Shown here: in pieces, positions 43,450-54,100 of the stretch | Layout of the letters: the number at the start of each line of letters is the position of its first letter | Numbering within the stretch: position 1 is the first letter of the stretch | From: JANRLF01 sp033762815 | GTDB lineage: Bacteria; Bacteroidota; Bacteroidia; Chitinophagales; CAIOSU01 | Reading direction: 5' to 3' | Assembly (NCBI GenBank): GCA_033762815.1 | Contig: JANRLF010000004.1 | Span: forward strand, 550,240-614,239 | Length of the DNA stretch: 64,000 nucleotides | Translations under genes and position numbers: made by a program | The notes under the pieces: model-generated | What the model was told of the DNA's origin: nothing | The model's input: the letters and a program-made list of their open reading frames with translations, nothing else | Database searches by the model: none

Positions 43450-43668
43450 ATGAAAGAAACTAAAGTAAAGGAAGAACTGCATAAGCTTATTGATGAAGAG
43501 CATGACCTCTCTATTTTAGAAGACATAAAATTATTGCTTGAAAGGAATTCCGACACAAAACTGAAGCAAATCCTCACATCACGTGCTTTGAAATCTGAAC
43601 AAGATATCAATGAAGGTAGGCTGCTTTCTATTGATGAGGCAAAAAGATTTCTAAAGTCTTCCCATTGA
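43450..43668 (+). CDS. Antitoxin of a RelE/ParE-type pair
   Basis: A 72-residue helical protein if started at MKETKVKEELHKLIDEEHD (43450); an ATG two codons earlier at 43444 is equally possible and the longer frame from 43390 contains an unlikely hydrophobic lead. The sequence has LEDIKLLLERNSD and ends with a DINEGRLLSIDEAKRFLKSS segment typical of Bacteroidota antitoxins that wrap around a RelE/ParE toxin. Its TGA overlaps the toxin start (TTGA), which couples translation. Confidence 0.75.
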   Translation: MKETKVKEELHKLIDEEHDLSILEDIKLLLERNSDTKLKQILTSRALKSEQDINEGRLLSIDEAKRFLKSSH

Positions 43669-43964
43669 AAATAGTATTTACTTTACAAGCCTTGTTGAGT
43701 TTTCAAGAAGCTTTAGAGTTTCTTGCAATAAAAGTTTCACCAGATAAGTTAGCAGAGATAGAAGCCGCTCTATTTCTAGCTGTTGAAAGTTTAAATATCA
43801 ATCCCCTTAAAGGTCAAGAGGAGGATTACCTAAAAGATTTTGGGTTAGGGCATCGGAGACTTATTAGCGGCCATTTTAAAATAATTTATAGAGTTGAAGG
43901 CCAAACTATATACATCACTGACATTTTTGACAGTAGGCAAGACCCAGCAAAGATGAAGCCTTAA
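43665..43964 (+). CDS. RelE/ParE-family toxin
   Basis: A 99-residue toxin starting at a TTG that overlaps the antitoxin stop. Sequence MKIVFTLQALLSFQEALEFL, then GLGHRRLISGHFKIIYRVEG and TIYITDIFDSRQDPAKM follow the ParE/RelE plan, with the basic HRRL and the DIFDSRQDP end. Members either cut ribosome-bound mRNA or poison gyrase; which applies here cannot be told. A bidirectional terminator follows six bases after the stop. Confidence 0.85.
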   Translation: MKIVFTLQALLSFQEALEFLAIKVSPDKLAEIEAALFLAVESLNINPLKGQEEDYLKDFGLGHRRLISGHFKIIYRVEGQTIYITDIFDSRQDPAKMKP

Positions 43965-43969
43965 AACAA

Positions 43970-43993
43970 AAAAGCCAGCGTTTGCTGGCTTTT
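43970..43993. terminator. Bidirectional terminator between the TA pair and porP/sprF
   Basis: AAAAGCCAGC (43970-43979) pairs with GCTGGCTTTT (43984-43993) around a four-base loop, with A-rich and T-rich flanks on both sides. It would end the toxin transcript on the plus strand and the PorP/SprF transcript on the minus strand. Confidence 0.85.
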
Positions 43994-44017
43994 GTACTTA
44001 TGAATTTTTATCTAAGC

Positions 44018-44992
44018 TTAGAAGTAGCTCATTTTCCTTGGGGTCAGGTAAGTCTCCTTTTTACCGAATTCGTAGCTTACCATAATTTCGTGCGAACCGC
44101 TCTGGTATTGGGCAATTTGTTGGAAGTTGTAATCATACGCATAACCAAGCCTGAAGTTTTTTGCAAAATCATACTCAATCATCCCTACTACTGCTACCGG
44201 TTCTTTAATGGTGGTTCGGAAAGAAGCGCCCAGCCACAATGATTCCTTGATAAGGAAGCTTGCATTGAAATCGCCCTGTAAATCGCGGTCTTTCACGTGC
44301 TTGAACAACATGGAAGGCTTAAACTTCACATTATCGTTTAGCTTAACAATTCCACCCACGGTAATAAACATGTGCCTCCATTGACGGGCCAAAGAAGAGT
44401 CGGTTCCTGCAAGTTCAAAACTCTGGTTCAAATTGCCATTCAAGAAATGCGGCATTGATACGCCCACATAAAAATGGTCGTTGTAATAATAAGCACCGGC
44501 ACCAAAGTTAAGATTGGTTACCTTCAAGTCATTAGCGAACAACGGGTCAGCGGCATCGCGCAATTGCGATTCGCTCAAACGGTTGTTGTAATAGTTAACG
44601 GTAGTATTAAGGCCGAAACAAAGGCGTCCTTTCATATTGCCTTTTCCAAGTGGCAAGCGGTAAGCGTAATTACCACTAATAGTCACTAGGTTCAATACCC
44701 CAATATTGTCGCTGGCTACGGAAAGGCCTAGGCCAATACGGTCATTTAACAAGGGGGCATGGGCCAAGGCCAAAAATGTCTTGGGGGCACCTTTCAAGCC
44801 AGTCCATTGATGGCGATACAAGGCCAACAGGGCCAAACGGTCCCTGCTGCCAGCGTAGGCTGGGTTCACGGCCAAGCCATTGAACATATACATGCTATAC
44901 TGTGCATCTTGCTGTGCCTTTACTTCTGTGGTGGTACAGCATCCCAAAACCAAAAGGATGACGGCTGTGAGTGTAAAGATTGCGTTTCTCAT
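44018..44992 (-). CDS. T9SS-associated outer-membrane protein, PorP/SprF family
   Basis: A 324-residue outer-membrane barrel of the PorP/SprF family: signal region MRNAIFTLTAVILLVLGCCT, then the very conserved QDAQYSMYMFNGLAVNPAYA and YRHQWTGLKGAPKTF. Later parts have the barrel strands (FGAGAYYYNDHFYVGVSMPH, FRLGYAYDYNFQQI) and GSHEIMVSYEFG. In Flavobacterium johnsoniae SprF is encoded next to SprB and is needed to secrete it. Here the gene follows the giant SprB-repeat protein on the same strand, 180 bases downstream, so it probably serves that protein. The VLGCC in the signal could be a lipobox, but a normal signal peptide cleaved after VKA is more likely. Confidence 0.92.
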   Translation of the reverse strand: MRNAIFTLTAVILLVLGCCTTTEVKAQQDAQYSMYMFNGLAVNPAYAGSRDRLALLALYRHQWTGLKGAPKTFLALAHAPLLNDRIGLGLSVASDNIGVLNLVTISGNYAYRLPLGKGNMKGRLCFGLNTTVNYYNNRLSESQLRDAADPLFANDLKVTNLNFGAGAYYYNDHFYVGVSMPHFLNGNLNQSFELAGTDSSLARQWRHMFITVGGIVKLNDNVKFKPSMLFKHVKDRDLQGDFNASFLIKESLWLGASFRTTIKEPVAVVGMIEYDFAKNFRLGYAYDYNFQQIAQYQSGSHEIMVSYEFGKKETYLTPRKMSYF

Positions 44993-45124
44993 TGCTTTGT
45001 TTTTAAAAAATCGGCTCGTGTTTCTTTCGCTATGTGTAACTTATTTTCCTGATTCCCGTATTCGCAATAAAACCCGAAGTGTTTTTTCTTTCTTCCTATT
45101 TCTGTTAAAAAAAATTAAACTATA

Positions 45125-45158
45125 AACTCCCGGACCAGCTTAGCTGCATCCGGGAGTT
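45125..45158. terminator. Strong hairpin after the giant SprB-like gene
   Basis: AACTCCCGGA (45125-45134) pairs with TCCGGGAGTT (45149-45158), with an extra CAGCT/AGCTG pairing inside the loop. Plus strand continues with TTTTTTT. On the minus strand, the direction of the gene that ends at 45172, eight Ts follow about a dozen bases past the stem. It may therefore terminate or attenuate transcription before porP/sprF. Confidence 0.7.
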
Positions 45159-45171
45159 GTTTTTTTACTTG

Positions 45172-48100
45172 TTATCTCTGGATGGTTACGAAACCGTTGT
45201 AAGTGGTTTTGTTGCCATCGTTCACTTCCAAAATGTAGAAGTAGGTTCCGTCAGGTAACATTTCACCGTCCATGTCAGTACCATCCCACTTGTTGTCATA
45301 ACCTTCGGCAGGGCTTTCGTACACAGTATTTCCCCAACGGTTGAAGATTACCAACTTGCTGCCTGGATATTTGTCAATATCAGGAATTTCGAAGGTTGGG
45401 TTGTATTCGTCGCCGTTTGGAGAGAAACCATCAGGGATAGATACATTCGGCCTATCAGGCAACACAATGATAATTACCATAGCTGTGTCGCACAGGTTAG
45501 GAATACCGTCATCGCATATTTGATAGAAGAAAGTATCTATTCCTACGAAACCTTGGTTAGGTGTATAGGTCACAATGCTGCCATTCACATTCACAGTACC
45601 GTTGTTAGGATTGTCGATAATGGTTGGGTCTGACAAGATATCGCCATCAGGGTCACTGTCATTTACCATTACCGGTATATCTACACTGGTATTGCTAGTA
45701 GTAGTAGCAGTATCATCCACTGCAATCGGTGGTTGGTTGCACGATACCACAAAGCTATCGGCTACCGAACAACCATTGGCATCAGTCACTACCACTGAAT
45801 AAGTACCTTTTATTAGGCTGTCAATGTCTTCGGTTGTTGCACCGGTATTCCATACGAAAGTAAACGGAGCTACACCATTGCCAACAGTAAGGTCAATGCT
45901 ACCTAGGCCATTTACACATGCACCTTGTTGGTTCCTAGTCAAGGTAATTGCAGCCACAGGAGCAAGTTGAACTGTCTGCACAATTTGGCAACCTTTTGCA
46001 TCGCTGATAGTTACAGCGTAAGTTCCTGCACTCAAACCAGATACCACGGCACCAGTGCTGTCATTGCTCCACTCGTAAGTGTAAGGAGCAGTTCCACCAA
46101 ACACGGCCTTGATTCTGATTTCACCATCGGAATAGCCGGCGCAAGCACCAATTGTAGTTCCGATATTGGCACTCAAAGAATCAGGTTGCGTCAATACGAT
46201 TACTGCTGTGTCTGTTAAGCAACCGTTTGCATCGGAAGCATACACCGCATAGGTTCCAGCACCCAAATTAGCAGCTGTTGCAGTATTTGAAACGTTCGGG
46301 CTCCAGTTATATACAAATGGTGCAACACCGCCATTAACCGCCACGGTAATAGCACCTGTTTGACCATAGCAGTCAATCGTATCTACAGATGAAACAGTAA
46401 TGCTCAATTGGGAAGCACCATTTACCGTTGCCGAAGCTGTTACCGCTGTACAACCATTGGCATCCGTTACGGTCAGCACATAGTTACCTGCTGGCAAGCT
46501 GGCAATATCTTGCGTAGTAGCACCATTGCTCCAAGCATAAGTGTAAGGAGCAGTACCACCAGCAATACTTACAGCTACTGCACCAGTGCTATCAGTATTA
46601 CAAGCTACATGGGTTATGGAGTCAACCGTAGCAACCAATGGTGCAGGTTGTGCTACCACTACCGGTGTACTTACTGAGCAACCATTGGCATCAGTTACAG
46701 TTACTGAGTACTGACCTGCTGACAAGCCTGACAAGTCTTCAGTTGTTGCTGCAGAACCGCTCCAAGCAAAGGTATATCCACCTGCACCGCCACTCACGGT
46801 CAAGTCAATAGCACCATTTGCGGCACCGTTACAGCCCACGCTATCCATATCGGCCACTACCAAAATTTCGGTAGCAGTACCTACTGAGGCATCGGCAACA
46901 GCTACGCATCCATTGGCATCGGTTACGGTTACAGCGTATGGGCCTGAAATCAAACCACTGATACTTGCTGTTTGACCGCCATTGCTCCAAGCATAAGTAT
47001 AAGGAGCGGTACCACCTGCCACACTGATTGAAATGCTACCAGTGCTGCTATTGGCACAAGTAATATCGGCTATAGAATCAATAGTGATTGCTGGGCCGCC
47101 AATATTACCAATTACGACAGATTCGATTGTAGAACAACCTGCAGCATCAGTAATGGTAGCTTGGTACAAGCCAGCAGCAAAGCCGCTCAAAATGTTTCCT
47201 GTACCACCGTTGCTCCAGTTAATAGTGTAAGGGGCAGTTCCACCGCTGATATTCAATTGGGCAATACCATCGGCTTGGCCACAGCTAGCAGGGGTTACTT
47301 GTTGGCTAATCAATAGGCCTGATATTTCACCCACATTCACTACAATAACTTCGCTGCAACCTGTTGAATCGGTAACAGTAGCGCTGTAAGAACCAGCAAC
47401 CAAACCTTGAATTGCGGAAACGTTACCAGCACCATTGCTCCAAGCATAAGTGTAAGGAGCAGTACCACCGGCAACAGTCAATGTCACCGAACCGCTAGGT
47501 ATTCCACAACGGCCATCGTTTACAGTAGCAGCAATGTTCATAGGAGTTACATTGCTTACAGCAGCGCTATCAACAGCAGAGCAACCGTTGCCATCAGTAA
47601 CCGTTACTACATATACACCAGCAGTTAGGTTGCTGATAGTAGCATTGGTACCTTGTGCGCCCCAGTTGTAAGTGTAAGGCGCATCGCCACCACTTACTGA
47701 TACGGTAGCAACACCGTTAGCTCCACCGCATACCGCATTGGTAATACCGGTGTTCAGTACCAAAGTATTTTCTGTGCCCACGCTGGCTGTCAACTGTGCC
47801 CTACAACCGTTGGCATCTATCACATTCACGCTATACAGACCTTCCACCAAGCTATTTACATCCTCGCTGGTTGCACCATTGCTCCAAGTATAAGTGAACG
47901 GAGCAGTACCGCCAGCAACGGTTATGTCAATAGCACCATTGCTGCCACCTGCACATAATACAGGAGTAGCATTAGCACTAGCTGTCAAGCTCAAAGGTTG
48001 GTTAACAGTAGCACTATCTACCAAGCTTACGCCGAAGGCATCTGTTACGGTTACTGAATAAGTACCTGCTGGCACGTTCGTCAAATCTTCAGTGGTAGCT

Positions 48101-51100
48101 CCATTGCTCCACAAGTAAGTGAACGGTGCGTTGCCATTAACTACAGTCAAATCGATGCTACCGGTAGAATCACCGTTACAAGAAGCATCAGTTGGTACCA
48201 ATACCAAGCGCATCACATCGTAAATAGTAATGTACACTGTAGCGGTGTCGCATAAGCTTGGTACACCGTTATCGCAGATGCTGTAAACAAACTGGTCGGT
48301 ACCAGTAAAGCCAGCATTTGGAGTGTAAGTAAACGAACCGTCAGGGTTAATTACCACGGTACCGTTAGATGGACCGCTCAATTGAGGTACATTGGTAACG
48401 ATACTGTTGCCATCCAGGTCATAATCATTGTCCTGAACATTACCACTTACTGCCACCCCTACTGAAGTGATATAGGCATCGTCAACTGCCACTGGAGGCA
48501 AGTTGTTGCTTACGGTAGTAGGCAATACGTGGATAGTTACCAAGGCAGTATCGCACAAGGCTGGGTTACCATTATCGCACAAGGTGTATACAAAAGTATC
48601 TTCCCCTGTGAAACCAGTGTTTGGAACATAAGTGAAAGTACCATCGCTGTTGATGGAGGTTACAGTACCATTTGATGGGCCAGTAACCAAGGTAGTGCCT
48701 ACGCTAATCACATCGGCTGTATCTGGGTCGAAATCGTTAGGGATTACAGTTCCACTTACAGAGGTATTGGCATAGGTTACGAAATCATCTGGATTGGCTA
48801 CCGGAGGATTGTTCACGAAATTGAATGGTGGCACCACGGTAATAGTAACAGTAGCTGTGTCGCACAAGCTTGGAGTACCATTATCGCAAATGCTGTAAGT
48901 GAAGCTATCATTACCAATAAAGCCAGTGTTAGGTACATAAGTGTAAGTACCTGTAGCAGGGTCGAAGCTAGTAACGATACCATTAGCTGAAGGAGTCAGT
49001 TGGGTAAAGGTTACGTTGTCGCCATCCGGTTCCTCATCATTGGTAGAAACATCACCGCTCACTGGCGTATTCAACAAGGTGTTGTTAATGTCGTTACGAG
49101 CCAACGGAGGTTGGTTAGCTGGGTTCTGTATCAAGATATGCACTGTAGCTGTGTCGCACAGGCTAGGCACGCCGTTGTCGCAGATGGTGTAAACGAACTC
49201 GTCAGGACCTACGTAACCCGTGTTAGGCGTATAGGTGAAAGTGCCGTTGGAGTTGATCACCACGGTACCGTTCGAAGGACCGCTTTGCTGCGGAACGTTC
49301 ACGGTGATAACGTTGCTGTCAGGATCGAAGTCGTTGATCAGCACATTGCCGCCGACCGGGGTGTTGAGCTCGGTATAGTAGGCATCGTCAACAGCCACTG
49401 GGGGCAGGTTGTCCTGGCCACCGTCGTTCAGAACCGTAATCACTACCACGGCGGTATCGCACAACGGGCCTGGGGTACCGTTGTCGCACAACTGGTAAAC
49501 CAAGGTGTCCTCGCCCTCGAAGCCTGCGTTGGGCACATAGGTGAAGCTACCGTCAGTGCCGATGGTGATGGTACCGTTGGACGGCGGTGTCACCAGGCTT
49601 GGGTTCACGGTGATGGCATCAGCGGTGTCAGGATCGAAGTCGTTGTTGATCACGGTGCTGCTGAAAGGAACATCGGTATAGGTGATGAAGTGGTCGGTAT
49701 TGGCCACTGGCGGGTTGTTGAAAGGATCTTTCGGATCGTTCACCACCTCGATGTAAACGGTAGCCGTATCGCACAGGCTTGGGGTACCGTTGTCGCACAC
49801 TTGGTAGGTGAAGCTGTCGTTGCCCACGAAGTTGGTGTTGGGCGTATAGGTATAGGTACCGGTTGCTGGGTTGAAGCCCGTTACGGTACCGTTGCCGGTA
49901 GTTGTCAGCTGGGTAAAGGTCAGCGCGTCGCCGTCCGGATCGAAATCGTTGGTGGAAACATCGCCGCTCACTGGTACGTTCATCAAAGTGTTGCTGAAGT
50001 CGTTGCGCGCAACAGGAGGACAGTTGTCACGAACCACAGTGATGGTGGCAGTAGCTGTACAGCCCTTAGCATCGGTAACAGTAACAGTATAAACACCATC
50101 GGTTACTTCAATAGCATCCTGAACAGGGGCACCGTTGCTCCATAGGTAAGTATATGGGGCATTGCCGCCTGCAACACTAATATCGATGGCGCCTACTGCA
50201 TCACCTGAACAATTAGCATTGAAAACAGTATCTACGATAACCACAAAAGTATCGGGTTGGCTTACGGTATAGGTAGCGCTGGCAGAGCAAGCATTGGCAT
50301 CAGTTACCGTTACGGTGTATGTTCCGGCTGATAAGCCAGTCACATCTTCGGTAGTTGCTTGGTTGCTCCATGCATAAGTATATGCAGTAGTACCACCCGT
50401 TACTGTAATGTTAATTGCGCCATTTGATTGTCCGTAGCAAGCAACACTGTCAATGCCATCCAAAGTAATAACAAGCTGTGGCAATTGGTTGACTGTCACA
50501 TCCAATGTGTCGCGGCAACCATTGGCATCTACTACTGTTACGGTATAAGTTCCGGCAATCAATGCACTGATATCTTCGGTAGTAGCTTGGTTGCTCCATG
50601 CAAAAGTATAAGGGGCAGTTCCGCCAGTTATGTCAATATCGATAGCACCTGTAGCGGCACCAAAACAAGTAACAGTAACCACACTATCAATGCTGGCTAC
50701 CAATTGTGCAGGCTGACCTACGTTAAAGGTAGCAGAAGCCACACAACCGTTTGAATCGGTTACGGTAATGGTGTAGCTGCCTGCAGATAGGCCGCTGATA
50801 TCTTCTGTGGTGGCACCATTGCTCCAAACATAGGTGTAAGGCAACGTACCGCCGGAAATGGTCACATCTATAGCGCCATCGTTACCACCGAAGCAGCTAA
50901 CATTGGTAATTGCCAATGCATCGATGCTCAACTGGCCCGATTGGAAAATGGTGTCGGTAACGGTAGCTGTACAACCGTTTGCATCGGTCACTACCACTGT
51001 ATATTCACCAGATGTCAAGCCGCTGGTATCTTGGGTAGTGGCACCACCAGGTGTCCATAAGTAAGTGTAAGGTGCAGTACCACCAGTAACAGCTACGTCA

Positions 51101-54100
51101 ATAGCACCATTGGCAGCACCGAAACAACTAGCATTGGTAGTATTGGCAATAGAAGCTACCAGAACAGCAGGTTGACTTACAGTATAAGAACCGCTTACGG
51201 TACATCCAGCAGCATCGGTTATGGTCACTCCATAAGAACCGGCAGCTAGACCACTAACATCCTGCGTTGTGGCACCATTGCTCCAGCTATATGTGTAACC
51301 CGGTACACCACCAGTTACAGAAATATTCAGTGCACCGTTCGATTGGCCAAAACAAGCCACGTTGGTAGTACCATCTAGGCTAATCACCAACTGAGGCGAT
51401 TGGGTAATAGTAGCTTGGGCAGTATCAATACAACCGTTGGCATCAGTCACTGTTACCGTGTAAGTACCTGCAGCCAAGCCAGACAAATCTTGGGTAGTAG
51501 CACCACCCGTCCAAGCATATGTATAAGGAGAGGTTCCGCCCACCACCGTTACATCAATTGCACCGGTAGAAGCCCCGAAACAGCTAACATTGGTGGTGCT
51601 GCTTACTGAAGCTACCAATACGGCAGGTTGGGTTATGGTGAAGCTATTGTTGGCAATACAGCCATTTACATCCGTTACGGTTACTGCATAAGTACCAGCA
51701 GTTAACCCAGTAATGTCTTGTGTAGTAGCATTGTTGCTCCAAATGTAAGTATATGGGGCACTACCACCAACAATGCCGATATTGATGCTACCATTGCTGC
51801 CACCGAAACAGCTTACATTGGTGCTGCCATCCAAGTTGATGACCAACAGGCCAGCTTCGCGGATAGTATCCCTAACGGTAACGCTGCAACCGTTGGCATC
51901 GGTTACCAATAAGCTATAGATACCCGCCCTTAGGCCAGTGGTATCTTGTGTACGTGCACCACCAGGTGTCCATAGGTAAGTATAAGGAGCAGTACCACCA
52001 GATACGGTTACGTCCAATGCGCCATTGGCAGCACCGAAGCAAGTAACATCTGTATGGGTAGTTACGGTAGCAACCAATTGAGTAGGTTGGGCGACTTGGT
52101 AAGTAGCACTACGGGTACATCCGCGGCTATCAGTTACGGTCACTGAATAAGAACCAGCAGTTAAGCCAGTAATATCTTGTGTGGTGCTGCCACCAGTCCA
52201 AGCATAAGTATAAGGAGCAGTACCGCCTGTGATGCTAATATCGATAGCACCATTATTACCACCGAAACAGCTTACATTGGTAACCCCACCTAAGTTGATA
52301 GTTAAGGCAGGTACCTCGTTCACGGTTACTGAAGCACTGTCAGTACAGCCTTTTCCATCCGTTACCGTTACCCTGTAAATGCCAGCGGCAAGGTTCGACA
52401 AATCTTGGGTCAATGCTCCATTGCTCCAACGATAGGTGTAGGCAGGTGAACCACCAGTAACACTGATATCGATTGCACCTGTGCTGGCACCAGCGCATGC
52501 TACATCGCCAACAGAGTTAACAACAATGGCTAAATCCACAGGTTGGCCAACACTTACAGAAGTCAAGCTATCGCGACAGCCATTGCCATCGGTCACTACT
52601 ACTTTATAAGTGCCCGCAGCAAGGTTGGCAATATCTTGTGTTGTAAAGTTTCCTGGGGTCCATAGATAGGTGTAAGTTCCTGTACCGCCAGCTACGCTCA
52701 AGTCGATAGAACCGTTGCTTTGTCCAAAACAATCCACACTGTCAGTAGTAGCAGTCAGCACAATATCAGCGGGCTGAGAAATGGTAATAGGTGCGGAAAC
52801 CGCCGTACAACTGCGGGAATCCGTTACCGTAACAGTGTAGGTACCTGCAGCAATACCAGTTAAATCTTGGGTGGTGGCATTATTGCTCCAACGATAGGTA
52901 TAAGGAGGGTTGCCACCTGCAACGTTCAAGTCGATAGCACCATTGCTCAGGCCAAAGCAGGTAACATTGGTTGCTGTGCCCAAGGTGGCGGTAATTTGTG
53001 TAGGTTGGCCAATAACGAAAGTGTCGCGGGCAGTACAGTTATTGATATCCCTTACTTCCAAAATGTATGTTCCAGCCAATTCATTGTCCAAACTCAAAGA
53101 AGCTGCTGAGAAACCAGGGTAAGTAGGGCTTGACCATGTATAGCTCAAATAAGGGGTGGTACCACCGGTAACAGATACACTGATATCTCCGTCCCTTGAA
53201 CCAAAGCAAGAAGCATTGGTAACAGTACCGCTAATAACAATAGGAGATGGTTGGCTGATTAGATAAAATACAGCACCAGTACAACCATTGGCATCTGTTA
53301 CTTCCACGCCGTACAAGCCTGCGTGTAGTCCAGCCAAGTCTTCGCTGTTGCCCAAATTAGCAATTGGCAAGAAAGTGTTCAGGTCATATTCGGTCCATTG
53401 ATAAGCAAAAGGAGGTGTACCACCTGTTACGCTAAAATCCAGACTTCCATCGTTTCCGCCAAAGCAGCTAACATTTATCAGCGGGTTGACGTTATAGATG
53501 AAAGGGCCAGGTTCACCCACCACCAAATTGGTAGCAGTACCTGTACAACCGCCCGCACCAGTAACCGTTACGCTATAAGTGCCCGGCAATAAGTTGCTGC
53601 GGTTTTGTGTAGTAGCTCCGTCATTCCAAACATAGGTAAAAGGTCCTGAACCGCCGCTTACGCTCAATGTAATAGAGCCATCATCGCTGGCATTACATCT
53701 TGCATCGCTCACATTTGCATTCACTGTCAAACTTGCTGAACCTACGCTAATACCGCTTTCAATAGCAGTAGCACCTGTTGCGTCAGTAACGGTAACAGAA
53801 TAAGAACCTGCCGAAAGCCCGCTCAAATCTTGTGTAACAGCACCATTGTTCCATAAATAAGTATAAGGAGCAGTGCCCCCAGTAACCGTCAAATCAATAG
53901 TACCATTATTGGTGCCCGTACAAGTAACATTAGTTGCAGCAGCACTCAAAGACATTGGAGCAGCAGGCGAACAAGAATCGGCAATACAAGTAGTGTTGTT
54001 GCCATAGGAGCTAAACAGTAAAGATGGCTGGCAAGTGAACGAAACAAACTGCTGGGCCGTGGTAATAGCGGGTGCCGTTGTGTTCCAAGTCAAATCCAAA

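Noticed and set aside
49000..50145. Open frame of 381 codons on the plus strand
   Set aside because: It is antisense to the tandem-95 modules of the giant SprB-like gene, is a by-product of GC-rich codons there, and looks like no known protein.
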